A stretch of 64,000 bases of DNA. Source: Pedosphaera sp. Its GTDB lineage: Bacteria > Verrucomicrobiota > Verrucomicrobiia > Limisphaerales > AAA164-E04. The number at the start of each line of letters is the position of its first letter. Within the stretch, counting starts at the first letter, position 1. The stretch covers positions 169,448 through 233,447 of the forward strand of contig NZFL01000011.1 in the NCBI GenBank assembly GCA_002690655.1. Reading direction: 5' to 3'. The position numbers were made by a program, and so were the translations under genes. The notes under the pieces were generated by a model. That model ran no database searches. It saw only the letters and a list, made by a program, of their open reading frames with translations, and was not told the origin of the DNA. Of this stretch, positions 45,820-55,390 are shown piece after piece.

Positions 45820-46326
45820 AGCTTGTTGTTTCGAAAATACGTCGTTTTTTAAATTTATTCACTGTGTGGTTATAGTCAGTTTAAGCGCTTTGAAATCGTT
45901 ATCAAACCGTGGTTTAGCAACAAGTGACTTCATTCTACCGTATTTTTTTTTTTTATGAATGATATATTAAAAAAAACTGTAAACAATTAATAATCAGTAG
46001 TTAGCTTACTGTTACAAACATGTGTCACGTGCCTTGGTTTGCTTACTGGCTTAAACGTAGGATCAGACTAGCGACATTTGGCCTTTTTCATCGAGAATAA
46101 GATATTCACACTTATTAACGAGTTATTCACAATGTTAAAAAAGCCGGAAAAGATCCGTTTAAGCGGTCAATACCTAACCACTTCTAAACCAAACATTCAT
46201 CTCGCTTCCAAAACCCTGCGTAACATCACTGAAAGGAATAAAATGATTGGCTAGTGGCAATTTTAATCCCATCTCTGGAAAGCTTGCAATGGCCAATCTG
46301 AAGAATTTTTCAAACTCTAAGGTGCT
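45820..46326. other. Candidate replication-origin region (oriC) next to dnaA
   Basis: About 500 bases with no gene. DnaA-box-like nonamers: TTATTCACA at 46123-46131, ATATTCACA at 46102-46110, TTATTCACT at 45855-45863, and ATAACCACA (reverse strand) at 45865-45873. A very AT-rich block with T12 and A8 runs (about 45940-46000) could be the unwinding element. Neighbourhood with dnaA is usual for origins. Only one box is a full match to a known variant, so it is a candidate rather than a proof. Confidence 0.5.
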
Positions 46327-47766
46327 TTAATCATTGATTTCTTCCACAACAGCGTCCGAGGTGGAAAATCCAATGACTCGGACTTTTACTCCGGGTGCAA
46401 CCATGGTTCCATTTGTAACGACGTCGAGAATTCTGTCTCCGAAACGCGCTTTGCCCCCTGGCCTGAGTGGCGATAAAGTGACTCCTGTTAAACCTAGTAA
46501 GCCCTTTTCGCTCTTTTCTCTGCTCAAGATACCTTGATCGCCACTCGTTGTCTCTGAAATCAGCTGATCGAAAAGTTGAGTTTTGGGGAGGACTGAACTT
46601 AATATAATCATTAGTAGCGTCGATCCGGATACAGCGGTCAATAGGACCTGCAAAGGATATTTGAACTGACCATAGGATGGCAATTGCCATACAGGTAAGC
46701 TTGGGTCCATATCCACCAACCCCATCAAAACAGACCAAAACATGAGCAGGATACCCGAAAGGCCGATAAAAAAAAGGCCAGGAAGGAAAAATAACTCCAC
46801 TATCAGGAGAATAAGCCCAATAACAAAAAATGCAGCCCATTCGAGACCTGATAAACCTGCAATGTAACCACCAAGAAAGTAAATAGCGAATGCAGCTAGC
46901 CCTAAAATCCCGGGAAGTCCGAAGCCTGGAGTTTTGAATTCGAGGTAAACGCCAAGGATTCCTGCGATGAGCAGGATCGCACTGATTTTATTTATCCATG
47001 TCCCTGCTTTTTCAGCTCCAGTGGGTGTGATTCGGATTACTTCAGGGTTTGCATAACCCAAAACCTCGATAAGTTCGACTTGAGAGTTCACCGTCCCATG
47101 GCTCATTAACTTTTGTGGAGGGTTGCCATAGTTGATTTCCGCTTCCTTATTTGTCAGGGTCAAAATTTGTCCTTTTTCTGACAAGACCTTGTTTCCCTTC
47201 TTAAGTTCTTTGGATTTGTCGATCATAGCTTCCACCACAGCAGGGTCGTGTCCGTTCTCTTCCGCGGTTGCACGGATAAGCGCTGAAATCCCAGAAGTCA
47301 TTTTGACTTCCATGGTGTTGGGCATTTCACTGGCTCCACCTCCAGGGCTGACCATGATGGGGGCAGCTGCACCTATCACGCTGACAGGCGACATATAGAT
47401 TTCATTTGTAGCGACTGATATAAAAGCTCCCGCTGAAAAAGCCTTGGAGTTAATATAAGTTACCTTACGACCTTTGAATTTGGTGATGATTTGGATGATT
47501 TCCTGCGTTACATCGACTCGACCTCCATTGGTATCCATGTCCAGTATGAGGCAGTCTGCTTCTGAAGCAATGGCCTCCTTTACACCCCGGCGAACAAGAT
47601 AGGTGAGGGGCGGCATGATGTCCTCCCTGATCGGGATAATGTAGATTTTCTTCTCTAGGGTGGATTGAACTTTTGTGTCCGCTCCATGCACGACCTGTGA
47701 AAGTCCTGACAAGAGAGAAAAATAAACAAAAAGCCATTTGCTGAAGGTCATTTGTTTAAGATACAT
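46327..47766 (-). CDS. NfeD-type membrane serine protease
   Basis: About 479 residues: signal peptide, ClpP/SppA-like serine protease domain, four or more membrane helices, and a C-terminal NfeD OB-fold domain. The protease domain has 'DTNGGRVDVTQEI' and the probable nucleophile in 'SKAFSAGAFISVA'; a Lys of the 'DKSKELKKGNK' segment may be the base of a Ser-Lys dyad. The C-terminal domain reads 'GLTGVTLSPLRPGGKARFGDRILDV'. NfeD proteases cut stomatin-type proteins; no stomatin gene is next to it. The start is uncertain (47820, 47766 or 47751), and I prefer 47766, which leads into a signal sequence. Confidence 0.85.
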   Translation of the reverse strand: MYLKQMTFSKWLFVYFSLLSGLSQVVHGADTKVQSTLEKKIYIIPIREDIMPPLTYLVRRGVKEAIASEADCLILDMDTNGGRVDVTQEIIQIITKFKGRKVTYINSKAFSAGAFISVATNEIYMSPVSVIGAAAPIMVSPGGGASEMPNTMEVKMTSGISALIRATAEENGHDPAVVEAMIDKSKELKKGNKVLSEKGQILTLTNKEAEINYGNPPQKLMSHGTVNSQVELIEVLGYANPEVIRITPTGAEKAGTWINKISAILLIAGILGVYLEFKTPGFGLPGILGLAAFAIYFLGGYIAGLSGLEWAAFFVIGLILLIVELFFLPGLFFIGLSGILLMFWSVLMGLVDMDPSLPVWQLPSYGQFKYPLQVLLTAVSGSTLLMIILSSVLPKTQLFDQLISETTSGDQGILSREKSEKGLLGLTGVTLSPLRPGGKARFGDRILDVVTNGTMVAPGVKVRVIGFSTSDAVVEEIND

Positions 47767-47861
47767 CCAGGTATCGGCTACTTCAACTTCGCTTTGGAGT
47801 ATATATGTTATTTGCCGCATGCGGCTGCAATCGCCAAACTTTCCTACTGAAGCAAAGGTTT

Positions 47862-49457
47862 TCAGGCCAAACCCGCGCTTATAAGCATATTTTTGATTTC
47901 CGCAGTAGTAGATTCTAATTTGTGGGCATGCTCAAATAATGGGGCTGTTTCTGCTCGGAAATATGGGGTTTTTGTTTTAGTGGATACCCCAATCACATTG
48001 AACTCAGATATTGCCGCATCAACACAAGACCGAAGATCGCTCCATCTTTCCTCCGCTGTCTTCTCACTTTGATGGATGCGCTTGATGTTTTCGAATGTGG
48101 AAAGAATGTGCACTGACAGGGTTGGATCTTCACTGAAAAGAAATCCAGGAGCCAATTTTTTCTTGCCGAGCCTGAGGGCTGCTTCAGTGAAACTGACAGC
48201 TGCGAAATAGATCAGAGAGGTGGCTGCAAAATGACGGAAATCACCCATGGTGGCATATAAAGTTCCGATCAACTGGTCAACCATTCTGAGGTCAGCTTTC
48301 GACGACCTAGCCAGGGAACTCAAGGCTGCGAGAGGACCAGGTTGCCTCAGTGATTGAGGTGAGAGGCAAAAAGCTAATCTTTGAATGGTTTGAAGTGTCA
48401 GGGGGAATCCTGTCGAAAGAAGCGGATCAATGAATCCAGCAGAAGAGGGAAGCATGATCCATCGGTTCCCGTATGTTCGCTCCATTTCGAAACCTACACG
48501 TTTTATTTTGCGCAAAGGGTATAGAGGAACTGCCTTTTGGAATAATCGCTTAAGTTCATCATGCTTATTAACAACGCTCGACCAGATGGATTCGGGTGAT
48601 TGATCTTGGATCGATCGATAATTTTTTTCTCTTAAGACAGCCCCCGCACTTACCTGACCATGATCAAATCTCAAAGACCAAACCCACCCGCCGTCAATGA
48701 TATGGTGAATAGCTGAGTCTTCTGGGTGGTATGGCAACGGTCCAGTCCCCAATTGACTATTTGAAGGGGGTATTGTTGCTACCCCACTGAAGTGCCCATG
48801 AACGGCAAACGTCTCAGGCGTGGAATTGAGAGTTTTTTTTCTTATACTGAGAAGCTGGCCAATGCCGGCTCGCCCTCCACAGGCATCGATGAGCAACCCA
48901 GCCTTGACTCGTCGCTGGCTTCGCTCAGTTTTGATCCAAAGTAAAACGCCATCGTCTTCTTCCCTCAAGTCAGAGATATCTGTGAGATCCGAATATTCCA
49001 CGCCCATTTTTTTACATTGATCAACAAGAAAAAGGTCCCAATCGGCACGCCACCATTGTGTGTCTGCGACAATGTTATTGGGGCTCGCTGCAACTAACAG
49101 TTCATCATCCCATTTCGTGAGTTCAGACGATTTCTCTTTTGATTGACGGTTGTAAAAACTGAATCCCCGCTTTAATCCCACCTTTAAGTCAGGATGAGCC
49201 TTTTTCCATTTACCATATTGCGTGAAATCCAGAAGAAATGCCAAGTCATGAGCTTTTGCTATTTCCTCAAGCAAAAGATTGGTCAGTGGGGTAGTGGATT
49301 CCCCGATAGCCATTCTTGGGTGCTGACTTTTTTCAACAAGCAACACACTGCAACCGTGCTTGCGGGCGATCATCGCTGTAAGCGTACCGGCAAAACCAGA
49401 ACCAAGAACGACGACATCAAAGTGTTGCTTTCGTATCATCGATGGCACATGTGACAT
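47862..49457 (-). CDS. FAD-dependent oxidoreductase, tryptophan-halogenase-like
   Basis: A 531-residue flavoprotein with N-terminal FAD fold 'VVVLGSGFAGTLTA' and the 'GESTTPLTNLLLEE' segment, both as in the flavin-dependent halogenase/geranylgeranyl-reductase superfamily. The halogenase motif WxWxIP is only 'GGWVWSLRF', lacking the final IP, so true halogenation is doubtful. 'IMLPSSAGFIDPLLSTGFPLT' is the FAD-contact region near residue 345. The stop of the upstream radical SAM gene overlaps its start by 22 bases, so the two are almost surely cotranslated and likely work together. Confidence 0.8.
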   Translation of the reverse strand: MSHVPSMIRKQHFDVVVLGSGFAGTLTAMIARKHGCSVLLVEKSQHPRMAIGESTTPLTNLLLEEIAKAHDLAFLLDFTQYGKWKKAHPDLKVGLKRGFSFYNRQSKEKSSELTKWDDELLVAASPNNIVADTQWWRADWDLFLVDQCKKMGVEYSDLTDISDLREEDDGVLLWIKTERSQRRVKAGLLIDACGGRAGIGQLLSIRKKTLNSTPETFAVHGHFSGVATIPPSNSQLGTGPLPYHPEDSAIHHIIDGGWVWSLRFDHGQVSAGAVLREKNYRSIQDQSPESIWSSVVNKHDELKRLFQKAVPLYPLRKIKRVGFEMERTYGNRWIMLPSSAGFIDPLLSTGFPLTLQTIQRLAFCLSPQSLRQPGPLAALSSLARSSKADLRMVDQLIGTLYATMGDFRHFAATSLIYFAAVSFTEAALRLGKKKLAPGFLFSEDPTLSVHILSTFENIKRIHQSEKTAEERWSDLRSCVDAAISEFNVIGVSTKTKTPYFRAETAPLFEHAHKLESTTAEIKNMLISAGLA

Positions 49458-50413
49458 TGGATTTCCGGTAATATTTTTTGAAATTGATTCATCTGTTGCA
49501 ATCTTGCGCGCCTGGGCTCAAAACATACCTTACATTCGCTGAACATTTCCAGGTCCCAGAGATCAACAAAGACTCGGCCCAGATTCATTTGCAGGGCATG
49601 TGAAAAACAGGATTCCAAGGTATGGATTGTTGGTTGGACAAAGTTCCCCTGATTTTTTAATGCATGCATCGCTCCGGTGGTGGCCCTTGAGGGGATCAGT
49701 GATACGCATGAGGCTTCCTGCTCAAAGGCAAAACGAACAGACCGTTGACACAGGCTCAAAGCTTCTGCCTGGCCTGTAAATGGTGGCTGAACCATTATAA
49801 ATGCGCGATGTGCAATGCGTTGTGCGTTGAGAAACTCACAGGCTGTCATGTAATCCTCAAGGGAAAACCGCTTATTTAATTTATCCAGGAGAGGATCATC
49901 AGCAACTTCCAATCCCATGGCGATTTCCAACTGCGGGTCCAGTAGTTCTTTGAAAAGCGAGATATGCTTCCCTGAAAGTTTAGGATGATTCTCAACTATG
50001 ACTCGTTCATAGCCAGAGAGAGAATCTGCAATCCGCATGTAATCGGCAGTATGGATGGCTTTTGTGTCAAAAAAGCTACCGCTGTTGTATATCTTGATCT
50101 GCTTTAGTCTTTGCTTGGAAGCCGTTTCCAATTGTCGGAGTGCAGAACTGAGTTGGGCTGGAGCATGCCCGGGCGACATAGGTTTTAAAGACGTATGTTT
50201 CCATAAATCGCACATGACACATGTCCAGGGACACTCGCGATTGATCAAGAAAATGGTTGCTGTTTCCAATAAACAACCCTTGGGCCCCATTTCTTGTTCC
50301 ACAAGTGTGTCTGGAGTGGATTGCGCCCCAGGTCGGCTCGAGGGCTCACGTAACGCCCTGATCCACTTGGTGCGTGTTGAGGCTGTTTCGGGGTATGGGG
50401 TTGATTGAAGCAT
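49436..50413 (-). CDS. Radical SAM protein of unknown substrate
   Basis: A 325-residue protein with a CxxxCxxC cluster: 'CPWTCVMCDLW' gives Cys61, Cys65 and Cys68, which would hold a [4Fe-4S] cluster and S-adenosylmethionine. Preceding 'IFLINRECPW' and later 'RIAHRAFIMVQPPF' resemble the Elp3/RaSEA-like branch of the family. More cysteines occur near the end ('SECKVCFEP' and 'CHMCHR'), which could bind a second cluster or zinc. It is followed, with a 22-base overlap, by the FAD oxidoreductase. The reaction is unknown. Confidence 0.82.
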   Translation of the reverse strand: MLQSTPYPETASTRTKWIRALREPSSRPGAQSTPDTLVEQEMGPKGCLLETATIFLINRECPWTCVMCDLWKHTSLKPMSPGHAPAQLSSALRQLETASKQRLKQIKIYNSGSFFDTKAIHTADYMRIADSLSGYERVIVENHPKLSGKHISLFKELLDPQLEIAMGLEVADDPLLDKLNKRFSLEDYMTACEFLNAQRIAHRAFIMVQPPFTGQAEALSLCQRSVRFAFEQEASCVSLIPSRATTGAMHALKNQGNFVQPTIHTLESCFSHALQMNLGRVFVDLWDLEMFSECKVCFEPRRARLQQMNQFQKILPEIQCHMCHR

Positions 50414-50433
50414 GTGCCTGTAAGTCCTCTGAA

Positions 50434-50829
50434 CTAAGAATTTCTGATGGCCTCAAGCTCCATGCGGCAGACTTGCCATTCATCCTATATTTTTGCGCCT
50501 GTTTTTCGATAACACGCAACATTATTATTATTCCAAACAAGAACCATCCATTCAAGTCGCGCACAGTGGTGATCAAGTGCAAGTTGTGCCAGGAATTTCA
50601 GTATGACATTTCCATGCATCGGGCGATCCTTAAAATATCTAATGGACACTTTGGCTGCTGGTTTATTTCTGAAGAAACATGGTGGCTATAAGTTCTCGGT
50701 TGCTGTGATCCTATCAGCCATTCCTTCGTAACTGGCCATGGCTTTAATGAATTCAACGATTAAAGAACCATCGTCAATAGTGGCATTACGCTTTGTAAAC
50801 AGTGAAAGTCCGAAGAAGATGGTATTCAT
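50434..50829 (-). pseudogene. Decayed GNAT N-acetyltransferase
   Basis: One minus-strand frame, starting with an ATGA overlap on the rnc stop, reads 'KRNATIDDGSLIVEFIKAM' and 'YEGMADRITATENL', the usual GNAT beginning, then a TAG, 'RNKPAAKVSIRYFKDRP', directly followed by 'HGNVILKFLAQLALDHHCAR' and 'LEWMVLVWNNNNVACYRKTGAK', then another TAG and 'DEWQVCRMELEA'. This is a small acetyltransferase with two in-frame stops and an internal deletion of roughly 35 residues, including the acetyl-CoA binding motif A. It cannot be functional. Confidence 0.87.
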
Positions 50830-51560
50830 TTTTTAGACGCTTCGTCAGAATTGATATTTTCCCTGATGTTGACCAAAGCTTCGGCAGCCGCATGAAATTC
50901 CGCTTCTTTTTTGCTCTTACCACAACCACGTCCAAGCTCCTTCTCACCATGCAGAACGGCACATTCAAAAGAGCGGTCATGGTCAGGCCCACTGACATTC
51001 AATAATTCATAATGTGGAGGCTGGTTGGATTGTATCTGAAGGTATTCCTGCAATTCACCCTTAGGGTTTTCTAAGTTGGGGAGTATCTGAAGTTCACCTA
51101 AATGGTCGTTGAAAAATCTCAGGATAAATTCCTTTGTCCCTTCGTATCCAGCATCAATAAAAACAGCTCCTACAATGGCTTCAAATGCATCCGCAAGGGC
51201 ACTGGACCTTTCCCTGCCGCCGCTGAGCTCCTCTCCTCGACTCATCAGCAGACAAGAGCCAAGATCAATGATTTTCGCTAAATTAGCCAATGTGCGTCGA
51301 TTTACAAGTTGGGCTCGAGCTTTGGTCAGAGGTCCTTCATCGTGTTCAGAGTAACGTTGATAAAGTTCAAGAGTGATAATCAGTTGAAGCACCGCATCCC
51401 CCAGGAATTCCAAACGCTGGTTATTATCAAGAGATCGGGCATCTAATCCGGAAAAGGATCGGTGAGTAAGGGCCAGCTGAATTTGTTTTTTGTCCCTGAA
51501 GGTATACTGAATTCTGGATTCCAGTCGGAGGATTAATGTTTCGAAATCAGGCTTCTGCAT
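50826..51560 (-). CDS. rnc: Ribonuclease III
   Basis: A 244-residue double-strand-specific endoribonuclease for rRNA and mRNA processing. The catalytic signature 'NQRLEFLGDAVL' (Glu51, Asp55) and 'ALADAFEAIVGAVFIDAGY' with its acidic residues form the metal site; a dsRNA-binding domain lies at about 165-235 ('PKGELQEYLQIQ', 'GRGCGKSKKEAEFHAAAEAL'). It overlaps the upstream zinc-ribbon-like gene by 14 bases and the decayed GNAT gene by four bases. Confidence 0.96.
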   Translation of the reverse strand: MQKPDFETLILRLESRIQYTFRDKKQIQLALTHRSFSGLDARSLDNNQRLEFLGDAVLQLIITLELYQRYSEHDEGPLTKARAQLVNRRTLANLAKIIDLGSCLLMSRGEELSGGRERSSALADAFEAIVGAVFIDAGYEGTKEFILRFFNDHLGELQILPNLENPKGELQEYLQIQSNQPPHYELLNVSGPDHDRSFECAVLHGEKELGRGCGKSKKEAEFHAAAEALVNIRENINSDEASKK

Positions 51561-52179
51561 GGATGCCCTCCTTTTCCTGATTGATTTCTCCGCTGATTAC
51601 TTGCGCATTGGAGGCGTTTGTTCCCTGTTTCAGCCTTGCTGGATCTCCATTTTCAGATTCGAGTTCAGGTGGAAGCCCATTCTCCATTAGTTCAGCTACA
51701 TCATGCTGAATGCGTTCTAGCTTCTCTACGCTTAAATCAGGTTCTGCAATGGTAAAGACATCGCCTGTCTTTGCTTGCTCGTATATGAAAATTCGCTGCC
51801 CTTTCTCACGGACTTGTCCCCTTACTTTCAGAACCCTCTTTCGTTCCAGCATGACGGCCAGGATATAAAGCGCTCCGGCATAATGCGGTAGTTTTTTCTC
51901 ATTCAATTTTCTGAGAAGAGATTCCGCTGTATCCTTCCGGATTGCTTCAGGTGGAGGCGGGGGGGGGGATTGATAGCGACCCTGCCAATGGGAAATAAAT
52001 CCTTTCGCAGCACCCGAAGTGTCCGAAAATTGACATTTCCAGCAGGTATTGCATACATCCTGCCTTTCATAAGTTCCCTTTTGGAAAAATAGAAGGCTAT
52101 GGTAGATTTGTTGGTCCTCAAAAGCATTGTCACAACCGTGACATAGTCGGGACCTGGATTGAATATTCCAGTCGTTCAT
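51547..52179 (-). CDS. Zinc-ribbon-like hypothetical protein upstream of rnc
   Basis: A 210-residue protein I cannot name. The N-terminus has two Cys pairs, 'LCHGCDNAF' (Cys13, Cys16) and 'VCNTCWKC' (Cys43, Cys46, Cys49), a likely zinc ribbon. A proline run at about 71-76 is encoded by ten consecutive C bases on the coding strand, followed by a hydrophilic body ('KLNEKKLPHYAGALYILAVMLE') and a charged tail. Its overlap of 14 bases with rnc suggests translational coupling and perhaps an RNA-related role; that is inference. The homopolymer could slip and change frame. Confidence 0.7.
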   Translation of the reverse strand: MNDWNIQSRSRLCHGCDNAFEDQQIYHSLLFFQKGTYERQDVCNTCWKCQFSDTSGAAKGFISHWQGRYQSPPPPPPEAIRKDTAESLLRKLNEKKLPHYAGALYILAVMLERKRVLKVRGQVREKGQRIFIYEQAKTGDVFTIAEPDLSVEKLERIQHDVAELMENGLPPELESENGDPARLKQGTNASNAQVISGEINQEKEGIHAEA

Positions 52180-52180
52180 C

Positions 52181-52333
52181 TCAGCTTACAATTCGGTTGT
52201 CATATTTGGACAACATGCGCGTAAGCCTTTGCAGGGAAACGTCAAAACGAGGGTCCTTGTGATATGAACGGATGGACACTCGTTTTGCTGCATCTGGCCT
52301 CCAAAGACAGCGGCACTCGGAATCATGTAACAT
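52181..52333 (-). CDS. Possible small protein, 50 residues
   Basis: A 50-codon open frame whose stop is one base before the ATG of the zinc-ribbon-like gene (TGA-G-ATG). The product is basic, with the ending 'LQRLTRMLSKYDNRIVS'. No strong ribosome binding site is seen and I recognise no family. The tight junction is the main reason to list it; it could equally be chance. Confidence 0.35.
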   Translation of the reverse strand: MLHDSECRCLWRPDAAKRVSIRSYHKDPRFDVSLQRLTRMLSKYDNRIVS

Positions 52334-53420
52334 ACTTATCATAGGGCAACTCTGTGTTCAATCGGGAATCTGCATATTATGCATTCTGTTCTTTTGGATA
52401 AAAGGAGGAAGCAGTGCTACCAAAAGCCCTCTAAAACCTCGCGTTCATTATCGCCCTTTCAAGAGCCTTATCTTAACAGTTATCATTACCAATCAGAGAG
52501 GGTTTTCAGCTCCTTTGGCAACTTTGGGTTCATTGAGATGTTTTTGGTTTTTGCACATCAAGAAGCTTTTACATTCACTGGAGTAGATTAATTTTGTCAT
52601 TTGTTCTACCTGAAGAATTCACATGGTGTAATCTGCCTTCTATCCCTCATCGCGACAAGTTGCAAACCGACGTTATTCTTTAGTTGCATATGGACAAGGA
52701 TCAGTTTTCGTAGCAATCCCATGATCCCGGAAAGTGGCTTATAGAAGAGATGTATATCCACTTAATTGGAAATGCATGCTTATTTGCAATGGATCAGTGC
52801 AATTGCGATTTGCAAAGAATATTCGCGCTGGGATTATCACCATAGTAATTCTGTCTCAAACGAGCTTCCAAGATGCTCAATCAGTGCGTAAAGTATTGAA
52901 CGGGGCCGGTGTAGTTCTCCTGTCCGTGGTAAGAGAAAGGTCTGCGACTGGGTGAAATATGGAGCTTCTAGCTGGCTTTTGCTTAATGGTGCTATCATAT
53001 GTTTACACCCTTTTGGCTATTAAAGCTGAAGGACGGTTTTTCCCGACGCTTGAAGTTTTTGGCTTTTTTTAAAATCCAAATCGAATGCAATCATCATGTG
53101 TGCACAGGGGGAACCGTCTGTTCAATACATGCCTGAGCTGTTCGTGGTTAGTAGAATCGTCGTGACTGTAACTGATTCCCATTTCAAAACCAGCGATTAT
53201 CAAACACCAACGCAAAGATTCACCTGCAATAGTTTCAGGGATCGGGGATGAGTGGCTTGTGAATTACACAAGCGCGGGGATCTTGCTTGTCGATTCTGGT
53301 ATCCTGAGGGGATTCCGTTGTCAGTCAAAACTCAAAAAGCTGAAATGGTCCTGATGTTGTTCACACAGACTTCCTTGATAGAAGTTTGTAACTCAAATTA
53401 AAAAATGAGTCTCAGACACC
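52334..53420. other. Gene-poor interval between zinc-ribbon gene and P-II gene
   Basis: Nearly 1.1 kb without a convincing gene. Plus-strand frames at 52272-52586 and 52734-52955 match nothing known. The ATG at 52959 opens a 37-residue, strongly hydrophobic frame ('MELLAGFCLMVLSYVYTLLA' start), ending at 53072 in a T-rich run; it could be a small membrane protein or a gene remnant. The interval may contain another decayed gene, as elsewhere in the window, or the promoter of the minus-strand small ORF. Confidence 0.35.
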
Positions 53421-53452
53421 AAAAGCGCGAAGGAACAAGCCTTCGCGCTTTT
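53421..53452 (-). terminator. Rho-independent terminator after the P-II gene
   Basis: A perfect 13-base-pair stem (53421-53433 with 53440-53452) with a six-base loop 'aacaag' lies 24 bases past the P-II stop on the minus strand. The short T-run works on both strands, so it may be bidirectional. Confidence 0.85.
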
Positions 53453-53476
53453 AAGAATAAATCGGATTGCTGTCAG

Positions 53477-53896
<420 letters not shown>

Positions 53897-53974
53897 TTAG
53901 TTAATCTCTAGGAATTTTGATCTGCGGGCAATCATTTTTGAGGTGAATTCCGCATGATAGTATTAAAGGTCAGA

Positions 53975-55330
53975 TCAAGAGTTATAACCTGATTCACCGT
54001 GGCACGCCTGATCGAGCCCCATCATTTCTTCCTCATCACTCACTCTCAAGCCCATTGTTTTGTCGATGATGAACAAAGCAATGACTGAGACAACACCGCT
54101 CCATGCTATCGTCACGATAACACTTTTAATTTGAGCAACAACCTGGAGGCCAATACTTGGGATTTCGGTGTAGGAACCTCCCAATGCAGGGGCGGCACAC
54201 ACACCTGTCAATACAGCCCCCACAACACCGCCCACTCCGTGAACACCAAAGACATCCAGACTGTCATCATAGCCTAATTTTTGTTTGAGGGAGGTTGCAG
54301 AGAAATAACATACCGCACTGGAGCATAATCCTATCAGCAAGGCTCCCATGGGACCAGCAGTCCCGGAAGCTGGCGTAATGGCTACTAATCCTGCAACGGC
54401 ACCTGTTGCGATACCAACTGCCGTAGGTCTTCCAGTTTTGATCCACTCTATGAACATCCATGTTATGGCAGCCATTGCTGTTGCGAGCTGCGTAACCAAC
54501 ATTGCCATTCCAGCTACTCCATCTGCAGCCAGTTCGCTACCAGCATTGAACCCAAACCAGCCAACCCACAGCATGCCTGCTCCTATCAAGGTTAACGGAA
54601 CACTGTGAGGCTGCAATGCTGCACTACCAAATCCACGACGTTTACCGACCATGATACAGGCCACGAGCCCTGCTATTCCGGCATTAATGTGGACAACAGT
54701 TCCACCGGCAAAATCCAAAACACCCCAATTGGCAAACAAAGCACCTTCACCGCCCCAAGCCATGTGACAAATTGGAAGGTACGAAAAAGTGACCCAAACT
54801 ATTGTGAACACTATCATGGCGCTAAATTTAATGCGCTCGGCAAAAGCTCCAACAATCAGCGCAGGGGTAATGATAATGAACGTCATCTGAAAAGTGACGA
54901 AGACTGTCTCAGGTATCGTCCCTGAAATGGAATCGACGTTTACTTTGCTGAGAAAGGCATTGCTTAAATCTCCTATAAGCCACTGCATGTTTCCTCCGTT
55001 CCCAAATGCAAGGCTGTATCCATAAGTCACCCAGATGACACTCATGATGCCGACCATTGCAAAGCATTGTACTAATACAGAAAGTATATTTTTGGACCGA
55101 ACCAAACCGCCATAAAAGAGAGCCAGGCCCGGGATAGACATGAAAAGAACAAGGGCAGTTGCGGTTATCATCCAAGCGGTATCACCGGTATCTAGTTGCG
55201 GGGTTATTTCAGCAGACTCAACGGTTTCCGCAGCTTTTTCTAGAGTGGTAGTTGCGTCCTCTGCGGCATTAAGCTGATATCCAGTCCATAAAATGAGGCC
55301 GGCAATGAGTGTGATCGTAAGAACTCTCAT
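53975..55330 (-). CDS. amtB: Ammonium transporter AmtB
   Basis: A 451-residue channel with a signal-like N-terminus (about 1-24), a short periplasmic segment and eleven transmembrane helices. Pore features include the twin histidines in 'VVHINAGIAGL' and 'GVHGVGGVVG' and the conserved 'GGLVRSKNIL' and 'WGGEGALFANW' segments. It conducts ammonium into the cell and is gated by P-II. A sigma-54 promoter about 60 bases upstream predicts induction under nitrogen limitation. It is followed by the P-II gene. Confidence 0.95.
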   Translation of the reverse strand: MRVLTITLIAGLILWTGYQLNAAEDATTTLEKAAETVESAEITPQLDTGDTAWMITATALVLFMSIPGLALFYGGLVRSKNILSVLVQCFAMVGIMSVIWVTYGYSLAFGNGGNMQWLIGDLSNAFLSKVNVDSISGTIPETVFVTFQMTFIIITPALIVGAFAERIKFSAMIVFTIVWVTFSYLPICHMAWGGEGALFANWGVLDFAGGTVVHINAGIAGLVACIMVGKRRGFGSAALQPHSVPLTLIGAGMLWVGWFGFNAGSELAADGVAGMAMLVTQLATAMAAITWMFIEWIKTGRPTAVGIATGAVAGLVAITPASGTAGPMGALLIGLCSSAVCYFSATSLKQKLGYDDSLDVFGVHGVGGVVGAVLTGVCAAPALGGSYTEIPSIGLQVVAQIKSVIVTIAWSGVVSVIALFIIDKTMGLRVSDEEEMMGLDQACHGESGYNS

Positions 55331-55390
55331 GATATTTTTTAATATTTATTTCGTGTCAATTGAGATTTTTCAGGGGTTGGGTCGTTTTAA

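Noticed and set aside
47862-49457. Tryptophan halogenase
   Set aside because: The WxWxIP motif is incomplete (WVWSLRF), so only the wider flavoprotein family is claimed.
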